Shown here: positions 13,801 through 23,060 of the stretch, piece by piece
Layout: every line of letters begins with the position of its first letter
How positions within the stretch are numbered: position 1 is the stretch's first letter
DNA from: Acanthornis magna
Taxonomy: Eukaryota; Chordata; Aves; Passeriformes; Acanthizidae
Direction of reading: 5' to 3'
NCBI GenBank assembly: GCA_036785705.1
Contig: JAWUZG010000337.1
Coordinates: 434,001 to 498,000, forward strand
Length of the DNA: 64,000 nt
Position numbers and translations under genes: made by a program
Notes under the pieces: model-generated
Seen by the model: the letters and a program-made list of their open reading frames with translations, nothing else
What the model was told of the DNA's origin: nothing
Database searches by the model: none

Positions 13801-15869
13801 CATAGTGTACAGGTGCGAGGTGAAAGAGTGTGCATAGTGATAATGCTGGGCTTTTTGCAGGCTAGAAAATTGCAGTCTTAGCTATATAGCTTATCTGCTC
13901 TTCTCTGTAATAGCAGGAGGAGAGCAGATAAGTATTTATACACCTATTTTATATAAGTTCACCAGTATTTCCCTTTTGCTTTCCTCATGCGGGATTCATT
14001 TCAGTCTCTTTTTTACCAACCCTCTATAAAGAGATCAAAAAACAACAACTGTAAACTTTGAAATTGTAATTAATAACTTAATCTATTAAAGGTATGTGTT
14101 CATATGCTACATGCATACAAGTATAGTATAAGAGTATTATGCAAGTGATGGGGAAATGATTTTCACATAAAGTCTTTGTAGATATTACGGATGTGATTCA
14201 TAGGTCAAATTGCAGCTAGAAATTATATTCTTCCTGTGCTCTTTTTTTCAAGAAAAAAATAAGCTATTGCTGTGGACTTGGTATATAATCATTTTAAGGC
14301 ATAAAAGGATGTGTATGGATTTTGAAAACTTAGTTACTGGTTTTCAAAATGGAAGAAATCCAGAGCATGATCCTCTTCCACACTTTTTTCAGCTGTTTGT
14401 ACAAATTCTGCACAGAAAACTGGCCTGCCACACATGTTGTAAAATATATATATATATTAGAAAACAGTTTTGCAATACTTCATTTTTCTCACTGTTATGA
14501 CTGGATTTGTATCAACAAATCCACCTTTTAAAAGCTTCACATTGTAAGTATGTGAGTAGCTCAGGGAAAACAGGTCTCTGATATGGGCTAGTAACTGAAT
14601 GTACTGAAGTAAATGGTGGTTCTGTATCCCTTTAAAGTTTAAAATTACTTAAAACTGTATTACAGCTAAATTAGCTATGCTTTCGGGGCTACATATGTTT
14701 TTATATTTCTAAGGAACACAGCATAGCAAATGGTCTAATCTGACTGCCACCGCCTGTCTTTGGACCTGAGTATGTGAAATGTCAGTGATCACAGTCATAG
14801 ACTTTGGCAGTTTGTTGTCGATAAAAGATGTACAGTCCTAAACAGACATCAGTATTGTAACACACTGTAGAAAATCCCCATTTCAGTGTTGAGATATACA
14901 ATTTTCAAAGTAAAGAAATCAAAAGGGGGAATGCTTCCATCCAGCCTGTCTACAGCATGAACTGAGAAAGGGAAAAAATAAGTGATTAAATTTTGATCAA
15001 CTTTATGCAGATGTTTGTATCAAAGAACTCTTTTTGAATCTTTGTTTCTTGGTATTAGAAATGGATGTTTGGCACAAGCTGGATGCATAGAAGTCAGACT
15101 GCTTGTATTTTTTGGTAGAATTAAGGCTGAGAAATGCAGGTGAATCCTTGGAAGTTAACATTGCATACACTGATGAGAATTGTAGAATGTGCAAATTATA
15201 TGTTACACTAGATAGAGATTTCCTTTTAATGCTAAAGAGTTTTCTCTGGTGGTTCTTGTATTTATGTCATTTGTGTGAGTGTTGTGTCATTTGTATGAGT
15301 GTTGTAACAACTAGTGTGGCAACAATTTTGCTTGTGCATGATTGCTGTCAAACTCAGTGTCCCAGAACCAAGGAATTTGCCTGATATTGACATGAGTCAC
15401 TGGTTATCTGATGCAGAAACAAGGTTTGCATAAGTCCCAGCACTTTACATCACTAGTTTGACCAGTAAATCATGTGTAGTTTCATTACTCTTGTTTTGTA
15501 CTTGTTTTTGGAGACACTGGTATTCATCCCTGCCAACTGCTTGTCAGTCTGGTACTTTCTGAATGACTGCCTTGTCTCCTACTTCTGAATAACAGCAGGG
15601 GCAGGTGGCTGCGTAGTTTCCAATCAAGAAGGAATGCTAATGAATTATAAAGAACTTCTGACTTGCATTTAATAGCACCATGACATGTTATAACAGCCTG
15701 CCAAACACAACATTTCTTATAAATCACACTTCAAGGGACAAAAGTATCCACCTCTCATATCTGAGGCCTCTGCAAAAGTCAGTGTTTGAAGATGACACAA
15801 TTTGCTCCACCTTGTAAAGTACCCTCTTATGAGAAATGTTTCTTTCTTTCATGCACAAAATAAGATAAT
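13801..15869. other. Stretch without recognised features (left arm)
   Basis: AT-rich sequence with open frames under 100 codons and no repeat that I recognise, apart from the stem at 13890-13932 and a short TA run near 14444-14458. The right-arm copy is at about 45650-47720. Confidence 0.6.
13890..13932. repeat. 12 bp perfect stem with 19-base loop (left arm)
   Basis: CTTATCTGCTCT (13890-13901) is matched by its exact reverse complement AGAGCAGATAAG (13921-13932). Right-arm copy at 47590-47632. No U-run follows and no function is evident. Confidence 0.6.
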
Positions 15870-16628
15870 TTAACATTTTCTCGCTTCTCCCCAACCACAA
15901 CGGCACTGAGCACTTTGTCTCATTTTAGGAAACACTCTATTGTTCTTTTGCAGGAAGAAAATCCATTTCAGGGATGGTGTTTGAATAATAATTGGCAGCA
16001 TGCCTGAAGTATTGACATTGACATATTGACATTGACTCATTGGAGGCCAAATCTGAGTCGGGGTTAGCAGCTGTGCAGATAACAGGCACGGATAAGGGAA
16101 CCATTGAAATGGCCCCATCTTGATTTGTATCCGCTTTTGTCTTCTAGCTGTTTCAGAAGCACAGGTGTTCTTCACTCTGGAGCAGTGAATTGCGGGTCCT
16201 CTGGCCGTAACCTCGCCTTCAGTGAGGGTCATCGGGACTTGGAACGGTGCTCTGGACTTGGTTGGTAAAGTGCCTGTTTTTCCATGGAGCACAGCTTCAG
16301 TCTCCAGGCAGGAAGAGGTGGGCAGGTGCGTGTGGAGAAGATGACGAATGTGCAGAGTTTCGGCAAAGTGGAACTTCCAAGCTGTTCGATACCTTGGCAA
16401 GGTAAGCTGCTTTCTCATCTCGCCATTTTTCTTGCCCGAGACTTCACTTGCTATGGCCTGCCACGCAATATTTCCTAAATATTTCCTCCTGTTGTCTCTC
16501 TCCGCCGGGGTTGTACGCGGACTCTCTGGAAGGCTTGAGGCCAGGCCTGAACCTATGTCTTGGATGTTTTTGACCACTTGGAGTCCTCTGTGTTTTGAGG
16601 CTTCCATTGACACGTTCAGCCTTAGCAC
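15870..16628 (-). CDS. Unrecognised 252-codon open frame (left arm); coding status doubtful
   Basis: An ATG-initiated frame of 252 codons on the minus strand, which I do not recognise. It is basic in its first half and has no signal peptide or clear membrane segment. A C-terminal patch reads GPFQWFPYPC. It begins just beside the polypurine/polypyrimidine tract, whose composition lowers stop frequency there, but most of the frame lies outside that tract. The right-arm copy (44902-45597) diverges at the end: an 8 bp length difference near 15935 changes the frame, giving 231 codons. One indel between otherwise near-identical arms argues against strong coding constraint. It may be chance or the remnant of an old element. 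Confidence 0.15.
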   Translation of the reverse strand: MLRLNVSMEASKHRGLQVVKNIQDIGSGLASSLPESPRTTPAERDNRRKYLGNIAWQAIASEVSGKKNGEMRKQLTLPRYRTAWKFHFAETLHIRHLLHTHLPTSSCLETEAVLHGKTGTLPTKSRAPFQVPMTLTEGEVTARGPAIHCSRVKNTCASETARRQKRIQIKMGPFQWFPYPCLLSAQLLTPTQIWPPMSQCQYVNVNTSGMLPIIIQTPSLKWIFFLQKNNRVFPKMRQSAQCRCGWGEARKC

Positions 16629-17281
16629 CTTCCTTTCTTTCTCTCTTTTTCTTTCTCACTTTCTTTCTTTCTCTCTCTCTCTTTGTCTCTCTCTCTCTTT
16701 TTTCTTTCATTCTTTTCCTCTTTCTTTCTTGCTTTCTTTATCTCTCTCTTTCTCTCTATCTTTCCCTTTCTTTCTTTCTTTCCCTCATTCTCTCTTTCTC
16801 TCTTTCAATCTTTATCACTCTCTTAATCTCTCTTTCTATCTTTCTCTCCTTTTTTCATTCCCTCTTTCTCTCTTTCTCTCTCTCTTTCTTTCTCTCTTCC
16901 CCTCTTTCTTTCTTAATTCCTCTCTTTCTCTCTTTCTTTCTCTCTATCATTCTCCCTTTCTTTCTCTCTCTCTTTCATTCTTTCTTTTCCTTCCTTCCTT
17001 CCTTCCTTCCTTCCTTCCTTCCTTCCTTCCTTCCTTCCTTCCTTCCTTCCTTCCTTCCTTCCTTCCTTCCTTCCTTCCTTCCTTCCTTCCTTCCTTCCTT
17101 CCTTCCTTCCTTCTTTCCTTCCTCCCTCCCTCCCTCCCTCCCTCCCTCCCTTCCTTCCTTCCTTCCTTCCTTCCTTCCGCACCCTTCCTTCCTTCCTTCC
17201 GCACCCTTCCTTCCTTCCTTCCGCACCCTTCCTTCCTCTCTTTCTTTCTCTCTTTCTTTCTCTCTTTCTTTTCCTCTCTTG
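16629..17281. repeat. Polypyrimidine tract (CTTT/CTCT then CCTT then CCCT), left arm
   Basis: About 650 bp in which the plus strand is almost only C and T. Imperfect CTTT/CTCT sequence (16629-16985) is followed by a long CCTT array (about 16988-17118), a CCCT block (about 17120-17152), more CCTT with three GCACC interruptions (17178-17229), then CTTT again. Open frames of 160-339 codons crossing it are low-complexity artefacts. Mirror-symmetric homopurine-homopyrimidine DNA can form triplex (H-DNA) structure. Confidence 0.95.
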
Positions 17282-18230
17282 TTTTCTGCCGTCTCCACAC
17301 TTCCCTGAGGCACCGTGGTGCCACAGGGGAGCCTGGCTTCCAATAACATTCCACGGCGTCAACACAGCCAGCATCTCCAGGGTGCCTGCCTGTGACACGG
17401 TGACAACACCGCCGTGTCACAATGGCCCCTGGCTTGGGCAAGATCCAGGGTGCCAGTTGGCCCTTGGCTGTGGGAGCGGCTGGCTGGCTGGCTGGGAGCT
17501 CCTGCCTGGCCAGAGGCTGGGGGAGAAGCGGCAGGGGCAGGGCGCACACAGTATTGTGGCCCCTTCCTCGTGTGCCCACGAGGCCCGAGGCTGGCCCTGC
17601 CGCAGGCCTGGTGGTACACAAGGCCCGCTGCTGTGAGGCCTTGGCTGTGCAGGTGACAGCGGTGTCCTGGCGTGGAGCATGGCTGCTCCAGGCCGGGGGG
17701 GTGGGGAGTGGGGGCCGCCTGGGGTGGGAAAGCGGCAGGGATGAGCCCTTGGCCTGCACACTGTGCTGCAGCTGCCCGTGCCGCGGGAGACTGAGTCCCT
17801 GTGCGAGCGAGCGAAGGCAGGCAGCCCTCTCCAGCAAACAGCCAGGGCCCTGCCACCCCCTCAGCTCCCTGCAAAGGCCAGCTTGGGCAGCTTGGAGGCC
17901 AAAAGGGCAGTGGCAGGCAGTCTGCCGCTCCGACTTGTGTCTAGAGGTGAGGCAGAAATGTGCCATTTGGAGGGGGTGGGTGCCCCTTTCCTGCAGTCAC
18001 AGCCACCCCGGGAGCACAGCCGGAGTTGGGCAGGGCACGGGGGGAGGGAAAGCTGGGGGGGTGGGAAGGAGCAGGTTGCGCAGCAAAGCCCCGCCCCCGC
18101 CAAGAGGGCAGAATCATTGGCAAGTCACTCCTGGAGGCGCTTGAAAGCCCAGGGGGGTGCTTCCCGATGGAGGGAAGCAGGAGCCCGAGCACTGCCAGGG
18201 TGGCAGCACATAGGCTGGCGAGAGAAAGCG
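17282..18230. other. GC-rich block with G-quadruplex-capable runs (left arm)
   Basis: About 950 bp with far higher GC than the surroundings and open frames in several phases on both strands (up to 240 codons). None is recognisable, which is what GC-rich non-coding DNA looks like. Two G clusters fit a four-run quadruplex pattern: 17695-17728 and 18039-18065. The block is bounded by the polypyrimidine tract and the satellite-like units. It could be a CpG-rich element, a divergent LTR or part of a satellite; the sequence does not decide. Confidence 0.6.
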
Positions 18231-18613
18231 CGAGAAAGAAGCGGGCGGCTCTCTGCGGTCCGAAAGATGCAAACAGAAGAGGCTATGTGGAGAACACATT
18301 CTCCACGCACGCTACCTTCTCCGGGAGCTGCAACTGCACGAGTTTTGTAAGACTAAAGCTGGGGAAAAGTGTTTCTCTCTCTCTCTCGCTCCCTCTCTCT
18401 CTGCACATTGTCCCCGTGTCCCGGTGCTGCCAGAACATCGTAGCAGCGAGAAACATCCTTTGGAGATGAGCCTGCATGCTGCTATGCCTGCCGGTGCAGT
18501 TTGGATGTGAAATGCAGGGTGCACAGCAGCTCCGCGTTCTCCGGCACCTCGCTTCGGCTTGTAGCCGCCTAAGACGCACCTTCGCCGGCTAGGCGTTCTT
18601 AGCTCGCAAAGCA
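18231..18613 (+). repeat. Satellite-like unit 1, full (left arm)
   Basis: First copy of a unit with about 383-385 bp spacing. Landmarks: CGAGAAAGAAGCGG at the start, GAAGAGGCT at 18276, a short CT-repeat near 18375-18405, and a CTTTGGAGATGAGCC motif near 18459. The second half (about 18493-18613) is missing from unit 2. No coding potential that I believe, although a 60-codon frame recurs in each unit. Confidence 0.85.
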
Positions 18614-18895
18614 CGAGAAAGAAGCGGACGGCTCTCTGCGGTCCGGCACAGATGCGAACAGAAGAGGCTACGTGGAGAATACATTCTCCACGCACGCTAC
18701 CTTCTCTGGGAGCTGCAACTGCACGAGTTTTGTAAGACTAAAGCTGGGGAAAAGTGTTTCTCTCTCTCTCTCGCTCCCTCTCTCTCTGCACATTGTCCCC
18801 GTGTCCCGGTGCTGCCAGACCTTCGTAGCAGCGAGAAACATCCTTTGGAGATGAGCCTGCATGATGCTATGCCTGCCCCAGGCTTTAGTCTTACA
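18614..18895 (+). repeat. Satellite-like unit 2, truncated (left arm)
   Basis: Second direct copy, offset 385 bp from unit 1 (GAAGAGGCT at 18661). It stops after the first ~280 bp, where the sequence turns back on itself. Confidence 0.85.
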
Positions 18896-19379
18896 GAACT
18901 CGTGCAGTGGAAGCTCCCAGAGAAGGTGGCGTGCGTGGAGAATGTATTCTCCATGTAGCCTCTTCTGTTCACGTCTTTGCAGGACTGCAGAGAGCCGTCC
19001 GCTTCTTTCTCGCGCTTTGTGAGCCAAGGGTGCCTAGCCGGCAAAGGTGCGTCTTTGGCGGCTACAAGCCGAAGCGAGGTGCCGGAGAACGCGGAGCTGC
19101 TGTGCACCCTGCATTTCACATCCAAACTGCACCGGCAGGCATAGCAGCATGCAGGCTCATCTCCAAAGGATGTTTCTCGCTGCTACGATGTTCTGGCAGC
19201 ACCGGGACACGGGGACAATGTGCAGAGAGAGAGGGAGCGAGAGAGAGAGAGAAACACTTTTCCCCAGCTTTAGTCTTACAAAACTCTTGCAGTTGCAGCT
19301 CCCAGAGAAGGTAGCGTGCGTGGAGAATGTGTTCTGCACATGGCCTCTTCTGTTTGCTTCTTTGCTGGACCACAGAGAG
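18877..19379 (-). repeat. Inverted copy of the satellite-like units (left arm only)
   Basis: This 503 bp stretch is the reverse complement of 18247-18749 with a constant coordinate sum of 37626. The two together form a hairpin with a 127 bp loop (18750-18876). There are no large indels between the two arms, but clear substitutions (for example the GAAGAGGC complement reads GGCCTCTTC at 19342-19350). The right palindrome arm lacks this inverted copy. Confidence 0.88.
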
Positions 19380-19404
19380 TGAAGAGAGGGTGACCAAGTG
19401 AATT

Positions 19405-19548
19405 AAGCAGGTAGCTGCTCTGGGAGACGCTGTTCCATGTGAGTGTGTGGCATATGGAAGGTCGAGAGTTTGTCCAGGTGTCCGGCTGTATGTCGGTACT
19501 TAATGGTGTTTTTCTGTGTCTGTGATGTGACTGGTGCCATACACTTGT
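19405..19548 (+). repeat. Short inverted repeat pair, copy A (left arm)
   Basis: Matches the reverse complement of 21466-21622 at roughly 85-90% (shared CAGGTAGCTGC, GTGTGTGGCATATGG, GGTGTTTTTCTGTG). The two copies face each other about 1.9 kb apart inside the left arm. In the right arm only about 50 bp of this copy remains (43104-43153), cut by the same deletion that removed the inverted satellite copy. Confidence 0.8.
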
Positions 19549-19770
19549 TGTTGCACAGTGTTTGCATTGTAATCCTCTATTTACAGGTCCGTTAGAAAAA
19601 GCTTTTCAGGCCTTTGTGTTTGTGGTATCACTGGAGAATACCCGTAGAAGAAAATCTTTGCTATTTCTGCTGCTGTGACCACGTCGTAGTGCATTAGTAG
19701 AGATATTCTGTAAGAAGGAACCTCAGGCTGTGAGTCTGCCAGTGAAGCAACTTGAGTGGATGCAGGAACC

Positions 19771-20106
19771 ATGGAGCACATTGTGGGGCAAGCTGGAAAC
19801 TTGTACAAGTATTGGGCCCAAACCACAGGAGGCTGAAGACACCACTGGAGTGCTAAAAGACTGTTGTGGATTTTGTGCCAACTCCTCAGACACGCTCTGA
19901 AGAGCGTCTTCTTATTCATGCTGGATGCCAGGGTGAATGTCTGTTATTTGCGTACAAAGTAGCAGCTGAAAAGAACACAGAGCTTTGAAAAGCAGTTAGT
20001 GGAACGAGACAAGGCCATAGAACAGCTGAGGACTGATATGATGTTGCAAAGGCAGGCATTTGTGGCTGCTGCCACCACACTGCAATCTGAGATCTCAGAA
20101 AGTTAG
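19771..20106 (+). pseudogene. Degenerate 112-codon frame, unrecognised (left arm)
   Basis: One phase runs from ATG at 19771 to TAG at 20104-20106 with two internal stops, TGA at 19834-19836 and TAG at 19960-19962, and no frameshift needed. The last ~45 codons are charged and helix-prone with a heptad-like look (KQLVERDKAIEQLRTD), suggesting a short coiled coil. The first half is aromatic/leucine-rich. GTAAGT follows the terminal stop at 20111, resembling a splice donor. I do not recognise the family. A retroviral gag fragment or a decayed exon are both possible. The same frame and stops are in the right arm. Confidence 0.35.
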
Positions 20107-20262
20107 GCCTGTAAGTGAGGTTCTGTCCTAAGTTACAAGTGAAGTTAAATAGAAGTCTTGTTCCTTTGTTAAATGTTTAAGTTTTAAGTAGAAGTAAAGT
20201 GAAAGTGCTGGTAAACTTTTAAGCCATGTTCCTTTTTATCCTTACCTCACTGTCCTTTTGTC

Positions 20263-20271
20263 ACATGCACA

Positions 20272-20313
<42 letters not shown>
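20263..20313. repeat. (CA)n(GA)n microsatellite (left arm)
   Basis: A CA run passes directly into a GA run. The right-arm partner at about 42345-42392 has slightly fewer units. Confidence 0.9.
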
Positions 20314-21465
20314 TAGTTCCTGGTTCATTTTTCTTTTGATTTCCTGGACTTTATTTGCTTTGTTGTTGCTTGTTTTTCCTTGGTGTGCCTTAACTGCTCG
20401 TTAAGCAACAGTTCATTGAATGTTGTCAATGAACTGTGTTGTGCTGTCGCTTGATATTCAGTCTGGTTTTTGCTGATACTCCTGCTGATGATTTTGAAAG
20501 TGATCTCAAACTCAGTAACCCTCAGTTACAACCTTGGATGCAGGAAATTCAAAGAAATTCTTGGTGCTGCAGCCAAATTCTTTTGAGCAGAATGCACTTG
20601 AAATTAATGCACAGGGTACAAATTTGCTCGCCTTGGCTGCTCAGGGATGTGGTGCTAAATACCCCGCAGGAAATAATTAACCATGCTCTGAGCGCCTGGG
20701 GTGTGACCTGTGAAATCGTACACAGTGAATGAAAGAAAAAGGGATGGAAACAGCGATTTTTATCGGGAACATCCATTACTATGAGAAATAGACTGATTGA
20801 GACTACTCCCCAAGCATGCACAAATGTGATAATGAGCCTTTTAATTAATAAAACAGGAAATCCTCTGGATGAGATAATTGAAAATATACAAGGCTAGGTG
20901 ACCTTGGGGAGTGGAACGCCCAGAATCGAGATAAGAATCAAGAAAACCTGCCTATTAGCCTTTTGATACCACACGGTGGCTACATGCCAGACTTAAAATT
21001 CCAGGAGGAGATGCAGAAATCCAAGCAACTATTAATGATTTGTTACCAGCAAGTCATTTTCTGTTTTGTTTTCAGCCCTGCTCTAGTAGCAAGTGAATTT
21101 GTGGTGTTAAATTCTGTACACCCACAGTATGGAGTGGCCTTACAAGTTGCTGGTTTTAACGTTTATCCAAGCAAAATGGATTATCTAATTTGTGATTCAG
21201 TCTTCTAGACTGGAGATTTCATTCTATGAATTTTCAAAGTATGTGCTGCAAGTTTTGGGGATGACAGAAAGCAAAAAGGTTGTTTGCAATAGTGTTGGAA
21301 AACTGCAGTAAGCAGAACCTCCAGAGCGCAGGCTGGTGTGTGCTGTCTTTGGAGAAGAGCTGTTAGTGAGCGATGGGCAGAGCTAGCTGATTTCCTTCAA
21401 GGGAAAACTGGAGAGCAAAGTAACCAGGTGACCTCGACCTGGGAGATTGTCAAGCCGCGCCACTA
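20314..21465. other. Unrecognised sequence with short decayed frames (left arm)
   Basis: Open frames under 100 codons (for example 20436-20732 and 20963-21208), none recognised. An 8 bp length difference between arms near 20513 (left has an extra CTCAGTAA-like segment) breaks the frame of 20436-20732 in one arm, arguing against coding. A polypyrimidine stretch plus CAG at about 21058-21075 looks like a splice acceptor but has no convincing exon. Confidence 0.45.
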
Positions 21466-21622
21466 CAAGTGTATGGTACCAGTCACATCACAGACACAGA
21501 AAAACACCATTAAGTTCCCACATACAGCCGGGCACCTGGACTAAATCTTGACCTTCCATATGCCACACACTCACACAGAACAGCATCTCTCAGTGCAGCT
21601 ACCTGCTTCACTCTCCTGGTGC
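21466..21622 (-). repeat. Short inverted repeat pair, copy B (left arm)
   Basis: Inverted partner of 19405-19548. The right-arm equivalent is 41048-41204. It abuts degenerate ~26 bp repeats at 21588-21766. Confidence 0.8.
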
Positions 21623-21766
21623 AGCCCTGCGCTTAGCTGATTGAGCCCTGCTCTTTTCACACACCCATCCACGCACCCACCCACCCACACACCCACACCC
21701 ACACCCACCAGCCTCTCTTGGTGCAGCTATGCGTTTCACTCTCTTGGTGCAACTACGCGCTCCACT
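21588..21766. repeat. Degenerate ~26 bp repeats and C/A-rich run (left arm)
   Basis: Four imperfect units of the form CTCTTGGTGCAGCTA...TTCACT begin near 21588, 21614, 21713 and 21740. Between them lies a CCCAC/CACACC simple repeat at about 21658-21710. Right-arm copy at about 40904-41082. Confidence 0.65.
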
Positions 21767-22449
21767 GCCCAAGCCCTGTCTGGTCTTTGCGTCAATTTTT
21801 GTGCTCTGGGCATCCCATCATGCTCATTGCCATTAATGTTAATGTTCTGGAGGATGCCTGTGCACAAAAAATCTGAAACACAGTTGTGATTGGAAAGCAA
21901 CTTAATCTTCTTAGTTGCTGTAGCCAATAGTACATACCAGCTCCTGGATTCTTGAAAAGCCACTGAGCAGGAGAAAGAGATGGAGCATGGTGCTCAGGGG
22001 GGAGGGGGAGGTCGGCTGTGCACCTTCAGGGTGTCCCCTGGACCCAAGAGGAATGCTTCATGTCCTCCTCTCCCCCTCCACCCCAGAACCCCACCTTATC
22101 TGTCCTCCTCCTGGAATGGTGGAATTTTTTCCAGTTACCATGTCATCTCACGCTTGGCCAGAGGGTGAGATGGGGCCACAATGGCTCGTGATAGCACCTC
22201 CATGCTAACAACAGCTCCGTTATGCATTGTACCACTTCCACAGGTTAACTTCCCATCGACTGCCAACACATTCTTTTTCTTTAGGGTCAAGTTCCAAGCA
22301 GTTAAACAAGAAAGTTTTCTTCATTGTCTTTTCTTCATTATCTCGTGAACGTGCACAACAGCACAGGACCAAATATGGCAGGGCTTTCGACATGAATTCA
22401 GTCCCAGACACAAGCAGTAAGCAGGTCTAGGTTACGGAATGGGCATGAA

Positions 22450-23060
22450 AGGGAATGCACAGCAAGGATGGTTTAGCAAGGCAAGACAAGCGAGGGGTAC
22501 GCTCATGGATTACTGGCAGATGGAAGCAGCCAGGAAAGACTGATTTGACTGGCCTTGGTCTCACCTGCACCAGCTCTAATCTGCACCTAAAACACTGGGA
22601 CTACCTGCTTTCCTTGCAATGCAGAAGAAGTGTCATCTTGGTCCCAGAGCCCAGAAGAGAAATGTGAATTGCCTGTCCAAAATGCCATCCATGCAAGAAT
22701 TGGTGCCAGACAAAAGCTGCCGGGACAGACGGGTCTGGCTTCACATGACCTCCTATGAGCTTCCTCTTACATGCTCCTGAAACACTGCGGGTATGTGAAG
22801 GCCTTGAAGGCTTCCTCAGGGAAGCAGGCAGGGCAAGACAAGTTGAAGAAATGCCCTGAAAAGAGGGGTCTTGAATTCCAGGTGGGGGAGGGGTGAGCAA
22901 GGTCCTGCAAGGCAAGTGAGGGCTTCGAGGGCAACACAAGGCAACTGCTGCATTTACAGGGCAAGGCAAGGCAAGGGAGAGGTAGGCAAGGCAATGAGAG
23001 TCCTAGAAGGAGAAGGGAAGGCAAGGCTGGAAGTTTGCAGGGTGTAAAGCGAAGGAAGCT
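22450..23060. repeat. Degenerate GGCAAG/GACAAG-rich stretch (left arm)
   Basis: Repeated short motifs GGCAAGGCAAG, GGGCAAGACAAG and GCAAGGCAATG are scattered through about 600 bp, densest at 22960-23025. This looks like a decayed low-complexity expansion. Right-arm copy at about 39610-40220. Confidence 0.5.

Noticed and set aside
13890..13932. Possible terminator-like hairpin
   Set aside because: No U-run, and a eukaryotic context.
16348..17966. Frames of 237-339 codons rich in S/F/L or K/E/G, up to 385 codons in the right arm
   Set aside because: These are translations of the CTTT/CCTT tract, open because the repeat contains no stop codons in those phases.
17422..18350. Overlapping frames of 170-240 codons on both strands
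   Set aside because: Several phases are open at once in GC-rich DNA. No domain was recognised, and both strands are equally open.
20436..21210. Possible two-exon gene with splice signals near 20111 and 21075
   Set aside because: The frames are short and unrecognised, and an 8 bp arm difference breaks the first one. The splice-like motifs are weak.
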